Made by a program: the position numbers and the translations under genes. From positions 1,488,001 through 1,552,000 of the forward strand of contig NZ_CP016452.1 of assembly GCF_001713395.1 (NCBI RefSeq): 64,000 bases of DNA. The letters run 5' to 3'. Every line of letters begins with the position of its first letter. Position 1 is the stretch's first letter. Under the pieces are notes generated by a model, which saw only the letters and a list, made by a program, of their open reading frames with translations, did no database searches and was not told the origin of the DNA. Positions 44,146-53,357 of the stretch are shown here, piece after piece. Source of the DNA: Sinorhizobium sp. RAC02. GTDB lineage: Bacteria; Pseudomonadota; Alphaproteobacteria; Rhizobiales; Rhizobiaceae.

Positions 44146-45233
44146 CCGCCGACGTTTCCATTCGTAACGCCACCAAGGTCTTCGGTGCATTCCGGGCGCT
44201 CGACGATGTCTCGCTCGATATAGCCGCCGGCGAGTTCATCGTTCTGCTCGGCCCTTCCGGCTGCGGCAAGACGACCCTGCTTTCCATCCTCGGCGGCTTC
44301 ATCGAACCGACCTCTGGCACGATCGCGATCGGCGGGCGTGACATGACCCATGTCTCCCCCGCCAAGCGGCCCACCACGACCATGTTCCAGGACTATGCGC
44401 TCTTCCCGCATATGTGCCTGCGCGACAATGTCGGCTTCGGCCTGCGTATGCGCGGCATGGGCAAGGCGGAACGATACGAGAAGGCGTTTTCGCTGCTCGA
44501 TCTCGTTGGCCTGAAGGCATCATCCGCCAAGAAGCCGCACGAGCTTTCCGGCGGCCAGCGACAGCGCGTGGCGCTTGCCCGCGCGCTTGCCGTCGATCCG
44601 GACGTGCTGCTGCTCGACGAGCCGCTCGGCGCACTCGACCTCAAGCTTCGCCGGCAGATGCAGGATGAGCTGAAGGCGATCCAGAAGCGTGTCGGCACGA
44701 CCTTCGTGCATGTCACCCACGACCAGGAAGAGGCGATGGCGATCGCCGACCGCATCGTGGTGATGAACAAGGGCCGCATCGAGGATGTCGGCACCCCCGC
44801 CTCGATCTATATGCGTCCGCGCTCATTGTTTTCCGCGGGCTTCATGGGTGAGGTAAACCTCCTGCCGGCGAAGATCTGCGGCACGGCGGCAAACGAGACG
44901 GAAGTGGAAACCGTGCTCGGCCGCGTCGCCCTCCCCGCCTCCGCCTTCGTGTCCGGGTTTCCCGTTGCGGGCCGCGACGTCACGCTCTGCATCCGCCCGG
45001 AGCATTTCCGCAGCGCCAATGCAGCAACCCCGACCGTTTCGCTCGGTCGCGGCCGCATCACCGGCAGCGCCTTCTTCGGCACGCATCATCGCTGCCATGT
45101 CGCGGCGGACGGCTTGGCGCTGACGGCACACCTGCCGCAAACAGAGATGCCGGAAGTCGGCGCAGAGCTTGACCTTCGGCTGAAGGCGGATAGCATCGTC
45201 GTGCTTCAGGACGGAGCGGGAGTGGGACAATAA
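44142..45233 (+). CDS. ABC transporter ATPase, spermidine/putrescine type (cluster D)
   Basis: 363 residues. Walker [10 protein letters not shown], signature [15 protein letters not shown], Walker B LLLDEPLGALD, H-loop VTHDQEE, C-terminal TOBE. Its TAA overlaps the next ATG (TAATG), coupling it to the metallo-hydrolase. Confidence 0.93.
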   Translation: MTADVSIRNATKVFGAFRALDDVSLDIAAGEFIVLLGPSGCGKTTLLSILGGFIEPTSGTIAIGGRDMTHVSPAKRPTTTMFQDYALFPHMCLRDNVGFGLRMRGMGKAERYEKAFSLLDLVGLKASSAKKPHELSGGQRQRVALARALAVDPDVLLLDEPLGALDLKLRRQMQDELKAIQKRVGTTFVHVTHDQEEAMAIADRIVVMNKGRIEDVGTPASIYMRPRSLFSAGFMGEVNLLPAKICGTAANETEVETVLGRVALPASAFVSGFPVAGRDVTLCIRPEHFRSANAATPTVSLGRGRITGSAFFGTHHRCHVAADGLALTAHLPQTEMPEVGAELDLRLKADSIVVLQDGAGVGQ

Positions 45234-45964
45234 TGCAGCGCATCCGCCCGGAGGATTGGTACAGCGTGCGTCGCCTTGACGACGACGTGACGTCTATTTC
45301 CGAGCCCTACATCCAGGAATTCTATCGCTGCAATGTCTGGCATATCCGCGGAAGTGAGCGCGACATGCTGGTGGATAGCGGCATGGGTGTGGTTTCCCTG
45401 CGCGAATGGGTGCCGCTTGTGACGGAGCGTGACCTGATCGCGGTGGCGAGCCACACGCATTTCGACCATATCGGCTGCCACCATGAGTTCAAGTGCCGCG
45501 CCGTGCATTCGGCAGAGGCCGATCTTCTCGCCAACCCGACACGGGAAAACACGCTCGCCGACCCTTATGTCACCGACGACATCTTCGACGCGCTGCCCCC
45601 CGAGCCCTATTGCTCGAAATGTTATGCGGTGAAACGAGCCCCGGCGACGCGTATCCTCGAAGACGGTGACGTCATCGACCTCGGCGACCGCCAGTTCGAG
45701 GTCATCCACACGCCGGGCCACTCCCCGGGGGGTATTGCGCTCTACGAAAAGGCAACAGAAATTCTCTTCTCCGGCGACATCGTCTACGATGGACCGTTGA
45801 TCGAGGACACCTACCATTCCAACCTGGCGGATTACATCGCCTCGATGGAGCGGCTCGTGACCCTGCCGGTGCGGCTGGTCCATGGCGGCCATTTCCCAAG
45901 CTTCGGCGGGGAACTATACCGCCAGCTCATCAAGGGCTGGCTCGATGAAAAACAGAAGAACTGA
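45233..45964 (+). CDS. Metallo-beta-lactamase-fold hydrolase
   Basis: 243 residues. The HTHFDHIG motif (family HxHxDH), then HTPGHSPGG and FSGDIVYD, give the zinc ligands. Fold members hydrolyse thioesters, lactones, amides or phosphoesters; the substrate here is unknown but the gene is translationally coupled to the cluster D ATPase and followed 12 bases later by an aldehyde dehydrogenase. No signal peptide, so cytoplasmic. Confidence 0.88.
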   Translation: MQRIRPEDWYSVRRLDDDVTSISEPYIQEFYRCNVWHIRGSERDMLVDSGMGVVSLREWVPLVTERDLIAVASHTHFDHIGCHHEFKCRAVHSAEADLLANPTRENTLADPYVTDDIFDALPPEPYCSKCYAVKRAPATRILEDGDVIDLGDRQFEVIHTPGHSPGGIALYEKATEILFSGDIVYDGPLIEDTYHSNLADYIASMERLVTLPVRLVHGGHFPSFGGELYRQLIKGWLDEKQKN

Positions 45965-45976
45965 CGGGAGACCAGA

Positions 45977-47410
45977 ATGCTCGACAAGCGCAAATTCTAC
46001 ATCGATGGCCAGTGGGTCGATCCGCTGAAGCCCAATGACCTCCCGGTGATCAATCCGGCGACGGAAAAGCCGATCGCGGTCATCTCCATGGGCACCGCCG
46101 CCGATATCGATCGCGCCGTCGCCGCTGCCAAAAGGGCCTTTGCGACCTACAGCCAGACCAGCGTCGAAGAACGCCTGGCACTGCTCGAAAAGTTGCTGGA
46201 AATCTACAAGCGCCGCTATGAGGAAATGGCACGCACCATCACGCTGGAACTCGGCGCGCCGATCTCCATGAGCACCGAGCAGCAGGCGGATGTCGGCGTC
46301 GGCCACCTCCAGGGCTTCATCGACGGACTGAAGCGCCTGAAGGCCCGCGAAGTGCTTCCGAACGGCGACGTCGTGCGCCGCGAGCCGATCGGTGTTTGCG
46401 GTCTCATCACGCCCTGGAACTGGCCGATCAACCAGATCGCGCTGAAGGTCGTGCCGGCGCTGGCGACGGGCAGCACCTGCGTGCTGAAGCCCTCGGAATT
46501 CACCCCGCTCAATGCATTGCTCTATGCGGAGATGGTGCACGAGGCGGGCTTCCCGGCGGGTACGTTCAACCTTGTCAACGGCGACGGCCTGGAATGCGGT
46601 GCAGCCCTTTCCAAGCACAAGGACGTCGACATGATGTCCTTTACCGGCTCCACCCGCGCCGGTATCGCCGTCAGCAAGGATGCGGCCGAGACTGTCAAGC
46701 GCGTGACGCTGGAGCTCGGCGGCAAGTCGCCGAACCTCGTCTTCGCCGATGCCGACCTCGAAGATCGCGTCGCCGGCAGCGTGCGCGAATGCTTCAACAA
46801 TTCAGGCCAGTCCTGCGATGCGCCGACGCGCATGCTCGTCGAGCGCTCGGTCTATGACAAGGTCGTCGAAATCGCCGAACGCACCGGTAAGGAAGCTAAG
46901 GTCGGCAATCCGGAAGAGGCCGGCGAACACATCGGCCCGCTCGTCTCGCACGTCCAGTTCGGCCGCGTTCAGGCGCTGATCGAGGCAGGTGTGGCGGAAG
47001 GCGCACGCGTCCTGGTCGGCGGCCCCGGCAAGCCGGAGGGTTTCGAGACCGGCTACTTCGTCAAGCCGACGATCTTCGCCGACGTCAACAACAACATGCG
47101 CATCGCTCGTGAAGAGGTGTTCGGCCCCGTACTCGCGATCATCCCCTTCGACACCGAAGAGGAAGCAATCGCGATCGCCAACGACACCGCCTATGGCCTT
47201 GCCGCCTATCTCCAGACCGGCAATCCCGACCGCGCGGAACGCGTCGCCGCAAAGCTGCGTGCCGGCATGGTGCACATCAATGGCGGACCGCACCGGTATG
47301 GCAGCCCGTTCGGCGGCTACAAGCAGTCCGGCAACGGCCGTGAAGGCGGCATGTTCGGGCTGGAAGACTTCCTTGAAGTGAAGACCGTTCACCGCCCCGA
47401 CGCGGCCTGA
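45977..47410 (+). CDS. Aldehyde dehydrogenase (cluster D)
   Basis: A full-length 477-residue NAD(P) aldehyde dehydrogenase. TPWNWPINQ, SFTGSTRAG, catalytic Glu in LELGGKSPNL, catalytic Cys in NNSGQSCDAP, EEVFGPVLAI and the C-terminal SGNGREGGMFGLEDFLEVK are all present. GGGAGACC precedes the ATG. It probably oxidises the aldehyde produced from the cluster D substrate. Confidence 0.94.
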   Translation: MLDKRKFYIDGQWVDPLKPNDLPVINPATEKPIAVISMGTAADIDRAVAAAKRAFATYSQTSVEERLALLEKLLEIYKRRYEEMARTITLELGAPISMSTEQQADVGVGHLQGFIDGLKRLKAREVLPNGDVVRREPIGVCGLITPWNWPINQIALKVVPALATGSTCVLKPSEFTPLNALLYAEMVHEAGFPAGTFNLVNGDGLECGAALSKHKDVDMMSFTGSTRAGIAVSKDAAETVKRVTLELGGKSPNLVFADADLEDRVAGSVRECFNNSGQSCDAPTRMLVERSVYDKVVEIAERTGKEAKVGNPEEAGEHIGPLVSHVQFGRVQALIEAGVAEGARVLVGGPGKPEGFETGYFVKPTIFADVNNNMRIAREEVFGPVLAIIPFDTEEEAIAIANDTAYGLAAYLQTGNPDRAERVAAKLRAGMVHINGGPHRYGSPFGGYKQSGNGREGGMFGLEDFLEVKTVHRPDAA

Positions 47411-47432
47411 CGGCCGTCTTGCCATAGAATCG

Positions 47433-47463
47433 GAGCGGCGCTCGAAGGGACGCCGCTCTTCTT
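47433..47463 (+). terminator. Terminator of cluster D
   Basis: GAGCGGCG and CGCCGCTC pair over 8 bp around a 10-base loop, followed by TTCTT, 22 bases past the aldehyde dehydrogenase stop. Confidence 0.75.
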
Positions 47464-47561
47464 ATGTGTTCAATGGACTTTCGCTAAATTAGCCTGACCC
47501 GGCTGGTTCAAATCACCCCGGTCTGATAGCCCGCTGCTTTCCCGACCATCGGACTGTCACC

Positions 47562-48440
47562 TTGTCCCAGATTACCCGCTCCCAGCACGCCCGCTTTGCT
47601 CTCATCGCTCTCCTGATCGGTGGTGCGGCCATTGGCGGGTCGCCTATTTTCGTCCGCTTGTCCGAAGTAGGGCCGCTGGCGACGGGCTTCTGGCGTGTCT
47701 CGCTGGCGCTGCTGCCCTTCTTGCTGATCTCACGTGTCACGAAGGAGGCGGACGAGCGGCCTTCTGGGCTGCGGGACTACGTCGTCCTGCTCCTTCCGGG
47801 CGCTTTCCTCGCCATCGACCTTGTCGCATGGCACCTCTCGCTGCACATGACCTCGGTCGCCAACGCGACATTGCTCGCCAATCTGGCGCCGGTCTTCGTG
47901 ACGCTCGGCTCCTGGCTGGTTTTCCGCACACGCATCACCCCCATATTCCTGACGGGGCTCGCGCTGGCGCTGGCCGGCATCGTCGTCCTGAAGGGCGGAC
48001 CGGCGGCCATTGGCGGCGGGCAGCTTGCGGGCGACGCGACGGCCATCGTCGCCGCCATATTCTACGCCTGCTACATGCTGGCGATCGGCCATGTCCGGTC
48101 GCGCTTCTCGACACTGCGCATCATGGTGTGGACGACGTTTTCGGCTGCCATCTGCATGCTGCCCATTGCCTTGTTCTTCGAAGGCAGCCTGATGCCGGTC
48201 ACGCTCTTCGGCTGGGCAATGGTCGTCGGCCTCGCCTTTATCAGCCATGTCAGCGGTCAGGGGCTCGTTACCTACGCGCTGGCCTATCTACCGACCGCCT
48301 TTTCCTCCTTGACCTTGCTATTGCAGCCCGTCGTCGCCGCAATCCTTGCCTGGCTCGTGCTTTCCGAACCGGTCGGCATGATGCAGGCCGTGGGCGGGTT
48401 GATCGTGCTTGCGGGCATTCTTGTCGCGCGGCGCGGATGA
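47562..48440 (+). CDS. EamA-family (DMT) transporter
   Basis: 292 residues with ten membrane helices in two EamA repeats (FVRLSEVGPLATGFWRVSLALLPF; VSGQGLVTYALAYLPTAFSSL). Probable small-molecule exporter. The frame begins at a TTG with no ATG near; no clear ribosome site. A second exporter of this family after 30624-31502, not close in sequence. Confidence 0.85.
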   Translation: MSQITRSQHARFALIALLIGGAAIGGSPIFVRLSEVGPLATGFWRVSLALLPFLLISRVTKEADERPSGLRDYVVLLLPGAFLAIDLVAWHLSLHMTSVANATLLANLAPVFVTLGSWLVFRTRITPIFLTGLALALAGIVVLKGGPAAIGGGQLAGDATAIVAAIFYACYMLAIGHVRSRFSTLRIMVWTTFSAAICMLPIALFFEGSLMPVTLFGWAMVVGLAFISHVSGQGLVTYALAYLPTAFSSLTLLLQPVVAAILAWLVLSEPVGMMQAVGGLIVLAGILVARRG

Positions 48441-48656
48441 CATTTCTCCACCGATATTCCGCGCCTGCGGGCCGCCGGCGTGAGGTTGGTATCTGGAATT
48501 TGCATCCCTGAACAATAGGCCTGCTATTTCCGGTAACCACGCGATGGTTGTCGCTATTGCGGCCTACACCCGCAATCTATAGCATTTCGACGGAAGTTGG
48601 TGTGAGGCAAAGCCGTGGCCGGCGCGGCCCCGTGCTTCCACGCTTCGGGGGATGTC

Positions 48657-50816
48657 ATGATTTATGCTGCCTATTCTGGGGCGGAAGGATCGCGACCAGA
48701 CACCATCGCGTGCCGCGGCCAACTCGCGCGGATAAGACAGAGCGCTGCCTTCGATGCAACCGAACGCGAGTGCCGCTTGCTCGAATATGTGGTCGAGGAG
48801 ACACTGGCGGGCCGGGGCAATCGTATAAAGGCCTATAGCATAGCGCTCGAGGTGTTCGGGCGAAGCGATGCCTTCGATCCACAGGCTGATCCCATTGTAC
48901 GCATTGCCGCCAGCCACCTCCGCCGTGCCCTGGAGCGATACTACCTGACGTCCGGCAAAGCCGATCCGATCGTCATCGGCATTCCCAAGGGCAGTTACGT
49001 TCCGAGCTTCTCCATAAAAAGCATACCGAACGATGGGCAGCCCAATGTAGACGAGCAGCGATGCGCGAATGGAGGCACACTCGAACGATGCGCCGGGTCG
49101 CCTATGCGCCCTCCGCCGGGAGCGCAGGATGTTCGCGCTCAGCTACAGCGTCTCGATTCAAGCCTCGAATTTCCCAAAACGGGACGAGTGGGCCTTTTCC
49201 TGACCTATATCGTCGAAGAAACGCTGGCCGGGCGCGAAGCGCGAATTAAAGGGCATTCCATCGCGATCGAGGTGTTCAAGCGATCGGAGAGTTTCTCGCA
49301 GGACGATCCCGTCGTGCGGATCGAAGCGGGCAGGCTACGGCGCGCACTGGAACGCTATTATCTGGTTGCCGGGCAGAACGATCCTGTAAGGATCAACGTG
49401 CCGAAAGGCGGATATGTTCCAGTCTTTTCCTGGCACAACGAGAGTTCGGAGGCACCGCCCCGCAACCAGCTCCGGCCGTTTGAACGCGCCGGCCCGACCA
49501 CTGGCGCGCTCTGGCAGGGCAGAAGCCGATTGCTGTTTGCGATTGTTGCCATCGCCGGCCTGGGCGCCTCCGCCCACGGGATCAGCCGCTGGACGATAGA
49601 GGACACAGCGATCCAGCAGGCTGATATGCTGGGGGTTGGACTCCCAACGCTCATAATCGCCCCCTTTGCCAACCTCGGCAACGGTCCCGACGCCCAAATC
49701 CATACAAACGGCTTGACAGAAGAACTGCTGACCGCTCTCCCCCGGTTCAAGGAGATAAGGGTGCTCAGCCGCGAAACGTCCCAATCCCTGCCGTCGGATG
49801 TCGGCATGTCGCAGGCTCGGGATGGCGGTGCTGCGCCCTATCTGCTCTCCGGTGGCGTGCAGACGACCGGCAGCCGCATCCGGGTGACGGCAAGGCTTCT
49901 TGATACCAGCAATGGTGCAATCCTGTGGTCGAAGGACTATGAGAATGACCTGCGCTCCCGCGACCTCTTCGCCATACAGACCGACGTGGCAAACAAGGTG
50001 GCGGCGACCATCGCGCAGCCATACGGCATTATTGCCCAGGCAAGTAACACCAAACTGCCGCCCGATGATCTTGGGGTCTATGCCTGCACCTTGAACTTCT
50101 ACACATATCGCAAGGCGTTGAGCGCGGAGCGTCATGCAGACGTTCGTAACTGTCTGGAGGGGGCTGTCGCACGCTATCCTGGATACGCCACTGCCTGGGC
50201 AATCCTTTCCGTTCTCTATCTCGATGAGGAGCGGTTTGGGTTCAATCCGAAATCCGATGACGCTGCACCTCTGCAACGAGCACTTCAGGCAGCACGCTCC
50301 GCCATCCAGCTGGACCCCGCCAACGTTCGTGGCCTTCAGGCGCTGATGACGGCGCTGTTCTTCGATCGGCAAGTAGCCGAGGCGATACGGGTCGGAGAAC
50401 AGGCACTGGCGGCAAATCCGAACGATACGGAACTGATCGGGGAATTCGGAACCAGGCTGGCCATCGCTGGGCAATGGGACCGAGGTGCGGCACTTCTGGA
50501 TCAGGCGCTTGCCCTCAACCCGGGCGGGGACGGACATTATCACGGAACCCGCGTGCTCGCGGCCCATATGCTTGGTGACTCTCAGGCGGCAGTCTTCGGC
50601 GCCGGACTGCGGGAGGACGCGCGACAGGCAAGCAAGACATTCACTCGGATGCGGCCGGATTTCCTCCGGAACATTGCGGCGGAGCTCAAGATAGGAAAGA
50701 TCCCGTCAAAGGATCAGGTCAGTCTGCTCTCAGTGTTTCGCAAAGCGGGAATGCCCGTATCCGGCAGCGTCGCTCCCGTCAGGGGTTCAGCAGCAGCCGT
50801 TTTTTCTTCTCCTTGA
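48657..50816 (+). CDS. TolB/TPR protein with tandemly duplicated N-terminal regulatory domain
   Basis: 719 residues. Two copies of an about 99-residue domain (about 20-118 and 159-257) share the blocks YVVEETLAG/YIVEETLAG, a DPQADPIVRI/QDDPVVRI motif, LRRALERYY and IPKGSYVP/VPKGGYVP. Then a membrane helix (about 292-309), a TolB-like segment (LIIAPFANLG, about 330-440) and TPRs (about 500-690). One copy of the first domain is usual in rhizobial proteins often labelled adenylate cyclase, but no cyclase domain is present here. ATG 48657 has GGGGGATG before it; GTG 48615 with GAGG is an alternative. Role unknown; probably regulatory. Confidence 0.78.
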   Translation: MIYAAYSGAEGSRPDTIACRGQLARIRQSAAFDATERECRLLEYVVEETLAGRGNRIKAYSIALEVFGRSDAFDPQADPIVRIAASHLRRALERYYLTSGKADPIVIGIPKGSYVPSFSIKSIPNDGQPNVDEQRCANGGTLERCAGSPMRPPPGAQDVRAQLQRLDSSLEFPKTGRVGLFLTYIVEETLAGREARIKGHSIAIEVFKRSESFSQDDPVVRIEAGRLRRALERYYLVAGQNDPVRINVPKGGYVPVFSWHNESSEAPPRNQLRPFERAGPTTGALWQGRSRLLFAIVAIAGLGASAHGISRWTIEDTAIQQADMLGVGLPTLIIAPFANLGNGPDAQIHTNGLTEELLTALPRFKEIRVLSRETSQSLPSDVGMSQARDGGAAPYLLSGGVQTTGSRIRVTARLLDTSNGAILWSKDYENDLRSRDLFAIQTDVANKVAATIAQPYGIIAQASNTKLPPDDLGVYACTLNFYTYRKALSAERHADVRNCLEGAVARYPGYATAWAILSVLYLDEERFGFNPKSDDAAPLQRALQAARSAIQLDPANVRGLQALMTALFFDRQVAEAIRVGEQALAANPNDTELIGEFGTRLAIAGQWDRGAALLDQALALNPGGDGHYHGTRVLAAHMLGDSQAAVFGAGLREDARQASKTFTRMRPDFLRNIAAELKIGKIPSKDQVSLLSVFRKAGMPVSGSVAPVRGSAAAVFSSP

Positions 50817-50917
50817 CGGACAAGATGCGACACGCCACTTCCTTCGCTCAGAGCTGTTCGTGATGCGGCCGCGGTATACCTAGACCGCCAGGCCGGCAGA
50901 GCGGCTGCCATTTTGAG

Positions 50918-51439
50918 GTGAAGGTTTTGAAGGCTCCGGTCATCATCACGGCGCGGATCGAGCAGGCAGACCTCCTTCCGTTCGACGCGCTTCGCAGCCG
51001 GCATTTCCCAGCCAAACGCAATTTTCTGCGCGCCCACCTCACGATGTTTCATAAATTACCCTGCGAAGAGGTTGAAAACATTCGTGCATGCGTTCGCACC
51101 GAGGCAGCCGGGCACCGGCCGATCCTGGCGGAAGTCAGTGCCGTCCGTCATCTCGGTGCGGGAACCGCTTTCACGATCACATCCCCGGAATTGATGGAAA
51201 TTCGGTCAAATCTCCGGGCGCATCTTTTGCCGACGCTCGGCCCACAGGACCGTCAGACGTGGCGGCCGCACATCACCGTGCAGAACGGCGTGCCCCACAC
51301 CCAGGCCGATGTGCTCTTCGAGATGCTGTCGGAGGACTTCGTTCCCTGCCAGATCAGGATCATCGGCATCGATATCTGGCAGTATCTCGACGGGCCATGG
51401 GCGCCGCTTGAATCGTGCCTGTTTTCTGCGCGCAGCTGA
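50918..51439 (+). CDS. 2'-5' RNA ligase-like 2H phosphoesterase
   Basis: 173 residues. The two H-x-T-x signature motifs are HLTMFH (about residue 40) and HITVQN (about 116), so the active site is intact. Family members act on 2',3'-cyclic phosphates or RNA ends, or on small cyclic nucleotides. Start GTG 50918 or TTG 50927, both in a purine-rich GAGGTGAAGG stretch. Convergent with the unknown gene at 51452, 12 bases apart. Confidence 0.85.
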   Translation: MKVLKAPVIITARIEQADLLPFDALRSRHFPAKRNFLRAHLTMFHKLPCEEVENIRACVRTEAAGHRPILAEVSAVRHLGAGTAFTITSPELMEIRSNLRAHLLPTLGPQDRQTWRPHITVQNGVPHTQADVLFEMLSEDFVPCQIRIIGIDIWQYLDGPWAPLESCLFSARS

Positions 51440-51451
51440 TTAGCCGGCTCT

Positions 51452-51955
51452 TTACTTCCACTCGAAGGCCCGCACCCCGCGGTACGGCCGCTCGGCAACA
51501 AGGGCGGATGGATCGTCGTTCGCCGACACATAGGCCAATGCGTCCGCTTCATCGTTGAAACCGATAAACACCATGAGCATGGACCTGGCCTTGGACTGGC
51601 CCTTCTTGCGATAGGAAAAATTGACCGCGCAATGCGGATATTGTCCATCCAACGCGCGCGCCTGCGTCCCGTTACCAGTCAGGGCCACGAACTGGCCAAG
51701 AGCGAAAAAACGGTCGATCGCCGCAAAGGACGCCGCCTGTGAAATCTGCTGGTTGGCGGCGGTCTCAGCGGAACGGCCATAATAGAGGCTGTCCGTCTGA
51801 CCTTTGCGCCGTTTCGTCTCGTAGACGACAAGGCCGCCGGCGGCCGCCAGTTCGAGGCGTGTGTCAAAACTCTGGAAGAGGTCGGGATGCCGATCCAGCT
51901 CGGAAAACAGCGCCCTCAAGTCCGCGACGTAATCAGCATACAATCCAACGCTCAT
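51452..51955 (-). CDS. Uncharacterised protein
   Basis: 167 residues I do not recognise. It is soluble, with a mixed alpha/beta look: an N-terminal helix (YVADLRALFSELDRH), a segment rich in aromatic and basic residues (VVYETKRRKGQTDSLYYGRS), and FIGFNDEADALAYVSAND near the end. GAGGTTTC precedes the ATG, so it is probably real. Location beside the 2H phosphoesterase is the only context. Confidence 0.65.
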   Translation of the reverse strand: MSVGLYADYVADLRALFSELDRHPDLFQSFDTRLELAAAGGLVVYETKRRKGQTDSLYYGRSAETAANQQISQAASFAAIDRFFALGQFVALTGNGTQARALDGQYPHCAVNFSYRKKGQSKARSMLMVFIGFNDEADALAYVSANDDPSALVAERPYRGVRAFEWK

Positions 51956-52640
51956 GAAACCTCGCCCGCAGCCCTTCGATCAAAGCGCGACTGCCTAGCA
52001 CGCGCGCGGCGCGCGGCAAACTGCTTTCCAAGCCCGGGCTCTTCTAGTCGACGGTGCCGGAAAGAAAGATGGCGCCCTTGGAAGTAACCACGTTGCCGCC
52101 CACCTGATCCCCGGGAAAGACATCGTGTCGTTCTTGTCGACGAGGGGCCACCGATGCCAACGCGTAGATGTAGCTTGCTTTCCCCATCCACACCTCGATG
52201 ACGCCGATGTCGAAGACGCCGATCAGACAGGATATCAACAAGAGACGACCGCGTCGCGCAAACTATCTGCCCGCCCGGGCGCTCGTTTCAACACTTATAG
52301 CCGGGCGCTGACCGGGCCTTCGCAATAGGACTTGGGCCCGATGGCGTTATACAATCCATTTTCTCCTGAAACAGCCGTAAGTACACGGCCGATAGAGATA
52401 AAATGCGGAAGTCGCCTCCACGCGCGCCGCCGGCAGCATCGCCATGGGGTTGCTGCAATCACCCCGAGCAGTTGGGCATCCAAATCCGGCAGGCTGCTAT
52501 GGGCAGACGAGACACAACTCGCTCAATTTGGAGGCTGCATACACAGGAAATTTTATCATCTACGAATGTCTTGCGAATAACGTGCAACAGCTATAGGTTT
52601 TCTCCGCGGCAATCAGCTGTAGAATCGTCGAGGATAAGTT
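51956..52640. other. 685-base region without a convincing gene
   Basis: Only short open frames. The best is a - strand frame at 52044-52241 (65 codons, contains GDQVGGNVVTSKGAIF), low confidence. The right end is the leader of the cold-shock gene, which in this family is often long and structured. Confidence 0.4.
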
Positions 52641-52841
52641 ATGGCCACTGGCACAGTTAAGTTTTTCAATGGAGAAAAGGGTTTCGGGTTCATCACGCCT
52701 GAAAACGGAGGAACGGACGTGTTCGTACACGTATCCGCGCTTCAGGGCGGTTCGCTGAGCGAAGGCCAGCGCGTAAGCTACGACGTCGGCCAGGATCGCA
52801 AGACCGGCAAGTCGAAAGCCGAAAACGTTCGCGTTCTCTGA
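52641..52841 (+). CDS. CspA-family cold-shock protein
   Basis: A complete 66-residue cold-shock domain: KGFGFI (RNP1) and DVFVHVSAL (RNP2) motifs, ATGTVKFFN start. It binds single-stranded RNA/DNA and melts mRNA structure. GAGGATAAG precedes the ATG. Single gene; two stem-loops follow (52856-52885 and 52912-52945). Confidence 0.96.
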   Translation: MATGTVKFFNGEKGFGFITPENGGTDVFVHVSALQGGSLSEGQRVSYDVGQDRKTGKSKAENVRVL

Positions 52842-52855
52842 TGTACCGTCGGGTC

Positions 52856-52945
52856 TGGATCGACCGCATCGCGAAACTCGATCCACCTGAGCCAGCTGGC
52901 AAATAAGTATTGTGTGGACGCGGGGCTAAGGCCACGCGTCCACAC
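52856..52945 (+). terminator. Stem-loops after the cold-shock gene
   Basis: TGGATCGA/TCGATCCA (8 bp; 52856-52885) and GTGTGGACGCG/CGCGTCCACAC (11 bp perfect; 52912-52945). The second could end the transcript although there is no T-tract. Confidence 0.55.
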
Positions 52946-53357
52946 CACCGGTCTCAAGCGAGACTATACCACCTCAAAAGCGCATAGACGTTGAACGCCT
53001 TGCTTCAAATCGTCTTCGGACTGCTTTTGAGATATCCCCTGAGTAAATCATATTCGGAAACGACCTAGCCCCGTCTGGCTTGTTAGGTCGAAAGGTCGTT
53101 GACACCTTCCGGCCGGCGCCGGCTTATTCGGGCGAGCGATCATCAAGTCACGTTGCCGTGGTCGACGCGCCGCGCCTCCAACGCTTCGCAATCGAAGCGT
53201 GAAAGGCACAGCTCCGGGACGGCCGCCATATCTCGTCAAAACCGGGAACGACCTTTTTGCGCTCCAATCGAGATCGAATGGGGTACTCTAGCGAATCCGT
53301 TCCTATGTTGGCGCGGTCATCTCTGTTTGGGTTTCCAAACCGGTATCGGAGTGCGGC
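52946..53357. other. Region upstream of the outer-membrane protein gene
   Basis: About 410 bases with no believable reading frame in either strand. It should contain the promoter of the 53358 operon; no clear motif seen. Confidence 0.4.

Noticed and set aside
52044..52241. 65-codon - strand frame in the empty region before the cold-shock gene
   Set aside because: No ribosome site, no recognisable family and short; kept only as a remark in the region entry.
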